The notes below the pieces were generated by a model that saw only the letters and a program-made list of their open reading frames with translations, had not been told where the DNA came from and ran no database searches. Shown piece after piece: positions 1 to 6,471 of a stretch of 6,710 nt of DNA. The DNA comes from JBEAUL01 sp041161475. Lineage in GTDB: Bacteria > Pseudomonadota > Gammaproteobacteria > UBA6186 > Azoamicaceae. The translations under genes were made by a program, and so were the position numbers. Positions within the stretch are counted from its first letter, which is position 1, and the number at the start of each line of letters is the position of its first letter. The DNA lies in assembly GCA_041161475.1 (NCBI GenBank), contig JBEAUL010000064.1:1-6710 (forward strand). Reading direction: 5' to 3'.

Positions 1-1
1 A

Positions 2-439
2 TTAACGACCGCTGGTGTCTTTTTTAATAAAAAGGGTTCTCCAGATCCGATGCCTCCTACGCCAAAAATAACACCACCCGTACAACAAATAACACCACCG
101 CAAGATCAAGCGCCTGTTAATGAAGCGCTCGTTAATCAGGAAGTGAAGTCAGTAAAAATTCAACCACCACAGCCGGGTTTTGGTGCATATGTAGCTGAAT
201 TTTTTAAGGATAATTCATATGCGCAAGAAAAAGAAAAAGGAGATAAAGGAGTATATTTTACTCCTGCTGTTAAGCCTACAGATTTATTGAAACAGTATGA
301 AGCAAATCGGGCCGCAAATAGTGGCTGGCCTGTTGCAGCGAATTCTGTTGAAGAGAAACTTGTTGGGAAAAAGCATGATCAGTTTCAAGCTGAAGGCCCT
401 GCTGCAAAAAGACAGAGAACTGGACCTGGTGGTAGTTAG
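2..439 (+). CDS. Partial unidentified hydrophilic protein, C-terminal part; possible Dot/Icm effector
   Basis: The frame is open from the left edge to a TAG stop at 437-439, with no in-frame stop before the first ATG at 50. It is most likely the 3' end of a longer gene. A start at 50 (129 residues) is possible, but the only Shine-Dalgarno-like sequence, AAAGGG at 31-36, lies 13 nt away, which is rather far. Numbering from the ATG at 50, residues 1-45 are rich in Pro and Gln with a tandem ITPP heptad. The middle is hydrophilic and lysine-rich, with no membrane segment or signal peptide. The last 13 residues contain PAAKRQR (117-123) followed by TGPGGS. I do not recognise the family. Proximity to dot/icm genes, the hydrophilic low-complexity composition and the nuclear-signal-like tail make an effector conceivable, but this is inference. 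It converges on the membrane-protein gene with only 15 bp between the stops. Confidence 0.6.
   Translation, partial: LTTAGVFFNKKGSPDPMPPTPKITPPVQQITPPQDQAPVNEALVNQEVKSVKIQPPQPGFGAYVAEFFKDNSYAQEKEKGDKGVYFTPAVKPTDLLKQYEANRAANSGWPVAANSVEEKLVGKKHDQFQAEGPAAKRQRTGPGGS
66..99 (+). repeat. Short direct repeat encoding ITPP heptads
   Basis: The 13-mer AAATAACACCACC occurs at 66-78 and again at 87-99, a 21-nt period. In the coding frame this gives two adjacent seven-residue units, ITPPVQQ and ITPPQDQ. The repeat lies in a Pro/Gln-rich, probably disordered segment of the left-edge protein. The period is a multiple of three, so copy-number change would preserve the frame. Confidence 0.6.
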
Positions 440-454
440 TAAATAGACCAATCC

Positions 455-1876
455 TTAATGAACAATTGCCACAGTGCTTTGAGGCTTGAGATTGTAAATT
501 AGAAAGCAGATTGCTGTTATGTTTAGTGCGAAGAGTAATGCCAAACCAATGCCATAAAAGCTTAGATAAATGGTAAACCATCCGCCGATAAAAATCATGG
601 CCATCCAACTCAGAACACCCTTGGTTAAGGTGCGTGCGATTAAGTACAGGTTAGGATTTTTATAGGGGGGGTTGATAAGCGGCATACGGCCAATATGCAA
701 ATCAAAGTGTTGGCGAACGTGTTGAAATAAAAAATAGACAATAAATAAACCGAGCATACCCAAAGAAAATAATGGCAGAGGTTCTTTCAGTCTTTCAATA
801 AATGACAGAAAAGCATGACTGTCTACATAGTGAGGGAGTAGCCATAAAAAGAAGACGGCAGGAATAATAAGGGGCATCAAAAAAGCCTGCCAGGCCCGCA
901 AGCCTAAGTTTAGGCGTGCAAACAAGGGAACCAAATAAGGGATTAAAAACAAAGGAAATAGCATCGAAACAGTGCCTAGGGAGCGTACGGTCATACCCAG
1001 TTCCATAGGGGGCGGTGGATTTTTTAATAAGGTGGCTTCTTCGATGGCAAAATCAGTGAAGAGCAATAATACTTCAAATCCAAAAAGGGCAAGCACCAAT
1101 AAAATGCCTTGCACAAAAAATACGGCGCCCAAAGAATAATGACGGCGTGCATATTTTTTGAGTAAATTATCTCTATATCGATAAGAAAACATCAAGACGA
1201 TAAACATAAATAATCCATTACGCATGGGGGTTTTCCAAGCAGAATGGACTATTTGCGCTTGTCCCAACGATTCACAGGCCAAGCCAATGGCGATACACAG
1301 CAAGACAATCCCCGCGGTGGTAATAACCATATTCAAAATATCGTTGTAAGCGCTTAAAAAAAACTTTTTAGGATGCTGTGGAGCCAAACCAATACTCAGG
1401 CCTGGGAGCCATAACATCGAGTTTGTTTTGTGGGAACGATGATTGGCCAGAACGCTCAGTGCACTGATCACAACCCAAGGTAGAAAGAGACACAAGCTTG
1501 ATCGCTCTTTGAATAATGGAATCAAGGCCTCGAAAGGGAGGGCAGGTGACTTGGGGCTAACATGACTTTGGAGTACGCCTCCAAACAAAAAAATTCCCCC
1601 AGCCAATAAGAGTAAGGTTTGGTTTAAAACAAGGATAAACCATCGTTGAGAACGGGGATAGTAGGGAAGCGCTGGCGTATCCTCGGTTTTAGCGACATGT
1701 AAAGTTTTTGTACAAATGGGTATCAAGGCAATCAGCACAGTGAAGGTGAGTGCCACAAGCAACATCGAGATATGGTCGAAAGCATTATCCAATGTGCTGT
1801 AGCAAAAAATACTGATACCCATTAGTAAAAGGTAGGTGATTATTGTGGTAATAATCACCCCTTTTTTTATCGCCAT
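455..1876 (-). CDS. Polytopic inner-membrane protein of unknown function, third gene of the icmW-icmX transcript
   Basis: The product is a 473-residue, strongly hydrophobic protein. I count about 10-12 likely transmembrane segments, near residues 6-26, 36-56, 79-102, 127-146, 180-201, 219-232, 248-275, 299-320, 330-349, 367-386 and 418-461 (probably two). Polar loops include a Pro-rich NPPPPMELG stretch near 286-294 and NPPYKNPN near 402-409. I see no motif of a named transporter family and no soluble enzymatic domain. The ATG at 1874-1876 is preceded by AGGA with suitable spacing. It starts 14 nt after the icmX stop on the same strand, so co-transcription with icmW and icmX is likely. That context suggests, but does not show, a role linked to the Dot/Icm apparatus. 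It is far larger than the small membrane subunits DotE/IcmC and DotP/IcmD and is not one of the Dot/Icm subunits I recognise. A transporter unrelated to secretion is the alternative. Confidence 0.85.
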   Translation of the reverse strand: MAIKKGVIITTIITYLLLMGISIFCYSTLDNAFDHISMLLVALTFTVLIALIPICTKTLHVAKTEDTPALPYYPRSQRWFILVLNQTLLLLAGGIFLFGGVLQSHVSPKSPALPFEALIPLFKERSSLCLFLPWVVISALSVLANHRSHKTNSMLWLPGLSIGLAPQHPKKFFLSAYNDILNMVITTAGIVLLCIAIGLACESLGQAQIVHSAWKTPMRNGLFMFIVLMFSYRYRDNLLKKYARRHYSLGAVFFVQGILLVLALFGFEVLLLFTDFAIEEATLLKNPPPPMELGMTVRSLGTVSMLFPLFLIPYLVPLFARLNLGLRAWQAFLMPLIIPAVFFLWLLPHYVDSHAFLSFIERLKEPLPLFSLGMLGLFIVYFLFQHVRQHFDLHIGRMPLINPPYKNPNLYLIARTLTKGVLSWMAMIFIGGWFTIYLSFYGIGLALLFALNITAICFLIYNLKPQSTVAIVH

Positions 1877-1890
1877 GACTGTTGTCCTGT

Positions 1891-3018
1891 TTATTGACTG
1901 CTGGTTTGGTCGTTAGCCGTTGCGCTTGCTGATGTGGCCGCTTCTTTCCCTTTGGATTCTGCTGCGGCAGCCTGATCTTGCCCTGCAATCGAGCTTAATA
2001 CGTTCATACTCATGAGTAACTCTAAACGCTCGTTTTGTTTATATTGCTCTTTTTGTATCCATAGAGAAAGCGCCATCATGGCAGCAATGTCTTTCAGTAA
2101 GGCTTCTTGAGGGGCAACGGCAATGTCTTGGTGCCAATTTGGGTTTGAGTAGCGTTGCGAGGTTTCATATTCTAAGACTTCCATAAACGTTTTATTGTCT
2201 GGATTTGCGGCAGAAGGCATTCTACGGCCATACGCAGATAACATGGAATAGATGGGAACGTTTAATTTACTTTGTCTAGAAAGCGCATTGATAATTGCAT
2301 CTTGGTTATCTGTTTTACTGGTGTCGTTCATGGCTGATTGAATATTATGCGCTGCCCAAGGATCGACCGTACTGCGAATATACTCTAAGGCAGCCAGACC
2401 GTTTGCTTGATCGTAACGCTTTGGTTCTAAAAGACTGGTAGGTTTGATATCCGCGTGCTGTAGTGTGGATGTGGGTGAATTGTTGCACACGTAGGCATTG
2501 GTTTCGTCGCTAGACAAAGGGGTACAATAGGCTGAAAAATGTTTGCTTAAATAGCCGGTTTTTAGAGGAACAGAAGACAGCTCTTGAGGTTCTATTAAAC
2601 TGATACCGTAAAGATAGAAGATGTTTTCAGCCAAAGATTGGTTTGACACAATGGCATCTCTGTCTTCTTCAATTTTTTTAATTTCGGTATACAGAGGGGT
2701 TGAATTTGCCGTTGCAGGCGGGTCGCCAGGCGGATGCACACCGGCATTTTGAATAATTAAAGACGATTGGTAGCCAAGCAGAGAATTGAGTAATTGCGTT
2801 CTGGTGAGGTCTGTGCCTGTAGTGGCTGTAGAAGTGGCCGCGGTTTGAGCGGCCGTGGTTGCGTTAGCTGTAATAGTCGTTGCATCAGGGGTTTGGGTAT
2901 TTGTATTGTCTGTACCAGCTGCATTGGTATCAGACACCAGTGTGGTTGAGCAGATTAACGTGACCAGTAATGTGGCCAGGGTTAAACAAGAGGTAAACCA
3001 TTTTTTTAATGTGAACAT
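1891..3018 (-). CDS. icmX: IcmX, exported Dot/Icm type IVB secretion protein
   Basis: IcmX is an exported (periplasmic) protein required for Dot/Icm channel function, and I recall it as the counterpart of IncI-plasmid TraW. This 375-residue protein has a signal peptide: KK at 5-6, a hydrophobic core about 10-28, and a likely cleavage near NAA at 32-34. A low-complexity Thr/Ala-rich linker follows at about 35-70, then the folded region from about 72. It has just two cysteines outside the signal peptide, C165 and C178, a plausible disulfide. The C-terminus is again low complexity (about 348-375, Ala/Ser/Thr). It is shorter than Legionella pneumophila IcmX, which I recall at about 460 residues. 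AAGGA upstream with 8-nt spacing supports the ATG at 3016-3018. It follows icmW by 26 bp. The assignment rests mainly on synteny, export signal and size, since IcmX is poorly conserved and I cannot run an alignment. Confidence 0.85.
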   Translation of the reverse strand: MFTLKKWFTSCLTLATLLVTLICSTTLVSDTNAAGTDNTNTQTPDATTITANATTAAQTAATSTATTGTDLTRTQLLNSLLGYQSSLIIQNAGVHPPGDPPATANSTPLYTEIKKIEEDRDAIVSNQSLAENIFYLYGISLIEPQELSSVPLKTGYLSKHFSAYCTPLSSDETNAYVCNNSPTSTLQHADIKPTSLLEPKRYDQANGLAALEYIRSTVDPWAAHNIQSAMNDTSKTDNQDAIINALSRQSKLNVPIYSMLSAYGRRMPSAANPDNKTFMEVLEYETSQRYSNPNWHQDIAVAPQEALLKDIAAMMALSLWIQKEQYKQNERLELLMSMNVLSSIAGQDQAAAAESKGKEAATSASATANDQTSSQ

Positions 3019-3044
3019 TATTTAATCCTTTTCGTCATAGGTGG

Positions 3045-3518
3045 TTAACGTTGAGTGGCCTGCTGTTCTAAGGCTTTTAGTACAATCGCAATACGCTGTG
3101 GTGAAAAAACACGCGATAACAGTTGCAGTCGTTCGAATACAAGGTTTCTGCGAAGAAACAGTTTAGCGAACGGATCCCCTTTTTTATCATCGGTATCTTG
3201 GCTTGCTTCTTCTGCGTACATCAGTAATTGTGAAGCGCTACCGGGCTTGGTTTGATCAAGCGATTGTAAAATGCGTAGGGCTCTACCTGCGTGTACAGTG
3301 GCCAATACCCGAATAATTTGCGCCTCGTTATTGTTAATCGAAATGTCTTGGGCTTGTTCTAAGGCTTCGCCAAGTGCAATAATGGCACGCTCAATAGTTG
3401 GTTCACTATCTAATACCCAATGTTCAACACGTTCAAGTGCAACGATTACTCGGTATAATGTTTTTCTGTCATAGCTGTCCCAAAAATCGTGGACAGCTTC
3501 TAATTGCAAGTTTGGCAT
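3045..3518 (-). CDS. icmW: IcmW, cytosolic adaptor/chaperone of the Dot/Icm secretion system
   Basis: IcmW pairs with IcmS, and the IcmSW complex docks on the C-terminus of the coupling protein DotL to deliver a subset of effectors. The 157-residue product has no signal peptide or membrane segment. It matches the family as I remember it along its whole length: the MPNL start, the YRVI..LE.VE.W.LD block at residues 22-37, the GRALR(I)LQ..D...PGSAS segment near 78-95, and the FLRRN(L)VFERL(Q)LLSRVF block near 121-138. The length is close to the usual 151 residues. The ATG at 3516-3518 is supported by this conserved N-terminus, but the only Shine-Dalgarno-like sequence, AGAGGT, abuts the ATG with no usable spacing. 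A good promoter just upstream suggests leaderless translation instead. It is the first gene of the leftward transcript, divergent from icmV. Confidence 0.95.
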   Translation of the reverse strand: MPNLQLEAVHDFWDSYDRKTLYRVIVALERVEHWVLDSEPTIERAIIALGEALEQAQDISINNNEAQIIRVLATVHAGRALRILQSLDQTKPGSASQLLMYAEEASQDTDDKKGDPFAKLFLRRNLVFERLQLLSRVFSPQRIAIVLKALEQQATQR

Positions 3519-3524
3519 ACCTCT

Positions 3525-3553
3525 ATTCTAGGCAAGTTTCGCATTCTTTCCAA
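3525..3553 (-). promoter_or_regulatory. Predicted sigma70-type promoter of icmW-icmX
   Basis: On the minus strand, TTGGAA (3553-3548, 4/6 to the -35 consensus) is followed by a 17-nt spacer and TAGAAT (3530-3525, 5/6 to the -10 consensus). The first base of the icmW ATG (3518) lies six bases beyond the -10, where transcription would normally begin, so the message would have little or no 5' leader. Confidence 0.55.
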
Positions 3554-3567
3554 GCTTAATCTATAAT
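3538..3567 (+). promoter_or_regulatory. Predicted sigma70-type promoter of icmV-dotA
   Basis: A perfect TATAAT at 3562-3567 lies 18 nt after TTCGCA at 3538-3543 (4/6 to the -35 consensus). The expected start near 3574 gives a leader of about 43 nt before icmV. The -35 element of the opposing icmW promoter (3548-3553) lies inside this promoter's spacer. Confidence 0.55.
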
Positions 3568-3606
3568 GCGGGGAGAAGTAGTCTTGAATGGTCAATAAAA
3601 GTAGTT

Positions 3607-3611
3607 AGGAG
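3607..3611 (+). promoter_or_regulatory. Ribosome binding site of icmV
   Basis: AGGAG lies 5 nt before the ATG at 3617-3619. It fixes the icmV start and contrasts with icmW, which has no properly spaced site. Confidence 0.75.
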
Positions 3612-3616
3612 CATCC

Positions 3617-4051
3617 ATGGGATTTTGGCGTGGTACAGGAAAAGTGATGGGCCAAATTGTCGATGTGCGTGTTGATAAGTGGGTTGGTGTCGAGACAATC
3701 AAAGAAAACACTTCCGCGCTCTTAGCATGGGTTAAAACGGTTTTTCGCGTACAAGAGGCCCATCGAGAAGAAACGTTTGAGGCTGCCATGGCAAGATTAC
3801 AGTTAACAGATACCATGGTCGAAGAACGTCGACGTCAGTACAGTATTTTGGTTTATATTTTTTTGGCTTTTTCTTTTATCATTTTTGCTTATGGTATATA
3901 CCTGGCTTATCAACACAGCTGGGGTGGGGTCAGTTTATCGATGGCTTTGACCGTCTATAGTTTGTCCCAAGCCTTTCGATATGATTTTTGGGTATACCAG
4001 TTTACGCAAAGAAGATTGGGCTGTTCTGTTAAAGAGTGGTGGTCATCTTGA
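3617..4051 (+). CDS. icmV: IcmV, small inner-membrane component of the Dot/Icm secretion system
   Basis: IcmV is an inner-membrane protein needed for Dot/Icm function. I recall it as the counterpart of IncI-plasmid TraX, encoded next to dotA. The 144-residue product has a hydrophilic N-terminal half, residues 1-75, ending in a charged EERRRQ stretch. Two likely transmembrane segments follow at about 76-97 and 103-120. The C-terminal segment carries a block I associate with the family: AFRYDFWVYQ at 119-128, then RRLGC at 132-136 and EWW at 140-142. The length is close to the roughly 150 residues of the Legionella protein. The ATG is set by a well-spaced AGGAG. The stop TGA (4049-4051) overlaps the probable dotA start, implying translational coupling with dotA. 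Expression is expected from the promoter at 3538-3567. Confidence 0.93.
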   Translation: MGFWRGTGKVMGQIVDVRVDKWVGVETIKENTSALLAWVKTVFRVQEAHREETFEAAMARLQLTDTMVEERRRQYSILVYIFLAFSFIIFAYGIYLAYQHSWGGVSLSMALTVYSLSQAFRYDFWVYQFTQRRLGCSVKEWWSS

Positions 4052-6426
4052 GAATTAAACAGTTATTTTCGCAATTAGCGGTCTTATTCGCCGGATTTTT
4101 TTTCATCAATGAGTTATTGGCCTTCGATGTCGCCATGAGCGATAAATCTCGTCAATACTTAGGCATGATTTTTGGGGGCAGTGTTGGCCCAATTGTCCTC
4201 AGTGATGAAAAAAATGCTGTGATTGGTCGATTATTTTCTCAATTAAACACCGTCATATTTGTATTAGGTACACTTTTGGTTGGCTATATCACCGTTGTGT
4301 CTACCTTGAATACGGCAAAAGAAGGTCATGCGATGGGTCAGAAATGGTCCTCTATGTGGGTACCGGTTAGGTCTGTTTTGGGACTATTGGTTATGGTACC
4401 AACCCCTATTTCTGGTTATTCTACTATTCAGGTTACGGTAATATGGTTTGTATTACAAGGCATTGGTGCCGCTAATTCAGTGTGGCAGGTAGCTCTAGAT
4501 GCCTTACGTTCAGGTTTAACAGTAACAGCAGTGCAAGGTTTTGGTGGAAAAAATGTAGGTGATCAAACCGTTACATTGAGTCCATCTCAAAAACAGCGAC
4601 TTGACAAAGTATTACAAAATACTTTTCAAGCAGCGGTTTGTTCAAAATTTGTGAATCGATTTGTTGAAATAAATCAGTCGGATAATTTGCAACTTACGCG
4701 TTATAACAGTGCTAATACGGGTGGTGATCAGGTTTCTTTTTATCTGGCAGACAGAGCAAATGGTAAGATCAATGTAGGATTTCAAAATAGCGCTACAGAT
4801 GAATTTAAAAATATTTGTGGTCAGATGACGATAAAATGTGAAAGCAGTGACAGCGATAATTGTAAAGATCCTGGTAGGATAGATACTATTTTTCAGTCAT
4901 TAAGTGATCTTTATGACAGTATGGATGTTCTTGCAGACGCCTTTTTTAGTGAAATAGATACTCTACAAAAACCTTATAACTATTCAGACACAGCAAATAA
5001 TATTAAATCCCAATTAAACAGCAATAGGGGTTTATATGAAAATCAAATTGATTCTATGAAAAATGCGATCACAAGTATGCGAAGGTCAAGCAGTAGCGAT
5101 CTCAATGCAGTATTAGACGGTGCTAAAAGACTGGGTTGGATCCATGCTGGTAGCTACTACATGATTTTAAATAAGTTGGTTACCTCAAATCTTGACGAAG
5201 GAGCCTTTAAATTTGTGGGTTCTGTTGATAATGTCTCTGCAAATTTACCCAGCGATGTCAGCAGCTATATGTTATTCAAGGGTTTTACTGCGGCAGATAT
5301 TAACGGGATTTTGGAGTTAACAAACTCAGGCATCAGTGGTAATCAGCCCATTTATACGATGATGACATTATCTTCGTTATCGGGAGATGCCCCATTGGCA
5401 AAAGATCTGCAAATTTCTAAATTCTTTAATCAATTGCTCGTTTCCTCTTCTTCTCTCATACCGCATACTACGCCACCAACGGATATCGGTCAATCGGCGA
5501 TAGGAGGAGAGACAATTACAGGTTCGATGGCAACCGACGCTCGTAAAGGGCCGGCGGGCAATAATTTGTATGCCACAGGCAGCAGGGTAATTCAAACGTT
5601 TCAAGATGCCATCAATTCCTCATCAGACCCTTTGTTAGGGATTTCCATATTTGGAAGAAACTTAATGATAACGGCTGAAACAATGATATTGGTAGCCTAT
5701 TTGGCATCGGTTGCCTTGTCTTTTAGCTCTGTTATTTCCTGTCCTGTTTCATTTGCGATGGTTTTTGAAAATATCAGCAAAGGTGTGTTAGTGCCTGCTG
5801 CAACCGCCGGTATTTTAATGTGGTCTGTTGGGGCTACTTTTGCGGTCTATATTCCTATGATTCCTTATTTAATGTTCACTGCGACTGCAATAGGATGGAT
5901 GTTTGCGGTTATCGAGGCAGTCGTGGCTGCGCCTGTATTGGCGCTTGGCTTTGTGTCACCTTCTGGAGATGAGCTGGGCAAAGCAGGACAAGGTGTATTA
6001 ATGTTAGTCAGTTTGTTTTTAAAGCCCACCTTAATGATTCTGTCTTTTATTTTGGCTTCTCGTTTACTGAAGGCCATATTAACAATGGTGAATAATATGT
6101 TTATCACAACGGTGGAAGCCAATATTGCCGGTGTTTCTCCATTGTTTGGTTGGGTCGTGCCAATGGTATTATACGGTAGCTTTATTATTTCTTTAATCAA
6201 TAAGTGCTTTTCTTTAATTCATATATTGCCAGAAAAAGTCATGCGCTGGATAGGGGCACAAGGCGATGGCTTTAGTGTGGATGATGTTATGCAAAAAACC
6301 GAAGGAAAAACGCAAGAAGGTATTGGTGCTGCGCAAAGTGGCGGTAAAGGCGTTGTGGAAGGTACTAAGAAGAGGATTGGGGACAAAGAAGAGGCTGCGG
6401 CCAAACAAAAGAGGGATGCAGAATGA
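4048..6426 (+). CDS. dotA: DotA, polytopic channel protein of the Dot/Icm secretion system (DotA/TraY family)
   Basis: DotA is an inner-membrane component with a large periplasmic domain, essential for Dot/Icm secretion. In Legionella it carries a cleaved signal peptide and can be released as oligomers. Start choice: TTG at 4048 (792 residues) overlaps the icmV stop as TTGA and gives a standard signal peptide (MRIKQLFSQ, then a hydrophobic core ending near LLAF). GTG at 4036 (796 residues) or 4039 is possible but puts Val-Val-Ile before the basic region. Numbering from 4036: hydrophobic segments lie at about 70-90 and 130-147, with the family motif GQKWSSMWVPVRS at 101-113 between them. A non-membrane domain of about 380 residues (160-540) holds four cysteines (202, 261, 268, 276). 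A C-terminal bundle with about five segments (545-725) includes IPMIPYL (606-612), E627, SPSGDELG (641-648) and LFLKP (660-664). A charged tail follows from 732. It is shorter than Legionella DotA (about 1,048 residues) and nearer the size I recall for Coxiella. Confidence 0.95.
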   Translation: MRIKQLFSQLAVLFAGFFFINELLAFDVAMSDKSRQYLGMIFGGSVGPIVLSDEKNAVIGRLFSQLNTVIFVLGTLLVGYITVVSTLNTAKEGHAMGQKWSSMWVPVRSVLGLLVMVPTPISGYSTIQVTVIWFVLQGIGAANSVWQVALDALRSGLTVTAVQGFGGKNVGDQTVTLSPSQKQRLDKVLQNTFQAAVCSKFVNRFVEINQSDNLQLTRYNSANTGGDQVSFYLADRANGKINVGFQNSATDEFKNICGQMTIKCESSDSDNCKDPGRIDTIFQSLSDLYDSMDVLADAFFSEIDTLQKPYNYSDTANNIKSQLNSNRGLYENQIDSMKNAITSMRRSSSSDLNAVLDGAKRLGWIHAGSYYMILNKLVTSNLDEGAFKFVGSVDNVSANLPSDVSSYMLFKGFTAADINGILELTNSGISGNQPIYTMMTLSSLSGDAPLAKDLQISKFFNQLLVSSSSLIPHTTPPTDIGQSAIGGETITGSMATDARKGPAGNNLYATGSRVIQTFQDAINSSSDPLLGISIFGRNLMITAETMILVAYLASVALSFSSVISCPVSFAMVFENISKGVLVPAATAGILMWSVGATFAVYIPMIPYLMFTATAIGWMFAVIEAVVAAPVLALGFVSPSGDELGKAGQGVLMLVSLFLKPTLMILSFILASRLLKAILTMVNNMFITTVEANIAGVSPLFGWVVPMVLYGSFIISLINKCFSLIHILPEKVMRWIGAQGDGFSVDDVMQKTEGKTQEGIGAAQSGGKGVVEGTKKRIGDKEEAAAKQKRDAE

Positions 6427-6460
6427 GAGTAGGGTAATAAAAAGCGATTACCCTAACTCT
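6426..6460. terminator. Long stem-loop between convergent genes, probable bidirectional terminator
   Basis: AGGGTAAT (6431-6438) pairs with ATTACCCT (6447-6454) around an 8-nt loop. The stem extends through AGAGT (6426-6430) and ACTCT (6456-6460), with A6455 bulged. This gives 13 paired positions. It begins at the last base of the dotA stop and ends 11 bp before the stop of the convergent right-edge gene. Neither strand has a clear run of T after the stem, so it is not a textbook Rho-independent terminator. It may act as a weak terminator or as a 3'-end stabiliser for both messages. Confidence 0.6.
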
Positions 6461-6471
6461 ATAACAAGTCA

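Noticed and set aside
340..439. A glutamate-rich E-block translocation signal at the C-terminus of the left-edge protein
   Set aside because: The only acidic pair (EEK) lies almost 30 residues from the end, and the last 15 residues are basic and Gly/Pro-rich, so the E-block pattern is not met.
276..608. Minus-strand frame of 110 codons
   Set aside because: It overlaps the left-edge gene and the end of the membrane-protein gene in other frames, has His/Gln/Leu-rich shadow composition, and has no family resemblance.
2935..3018. IcmX as a lipoprotein, because of a cysteine in the hydrophobic signal region (C23)
   Set aside because: The residue before the cysteine is Ile (TLIC), which does not satisfy the lipobox requirement for a small residue at -1. 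An ordinary signal peptide fits better.
3055..3474. Two plus-strand frames inside icmW
   Set aside because: They are antisense to a strongly conserved icmW reading frame, and their Cys/Ser/Arg-rich translations are typical of shadows.
3564..3595. Alternative leftward promoter TTGACC ... CATTAT
   Set aside because: The -35 is good, but the spacer to the only -10-like hexamer (CATTAT) is 21 nt, too long for a standard sigma70 promoter. It is kept only as a competing explanation for icmW.
3592..3816. Minus-strand frame antisense to icmV
   Set aside because: It lies over the confident icmV gene and its promoter leader, and has no recognisable protein features.
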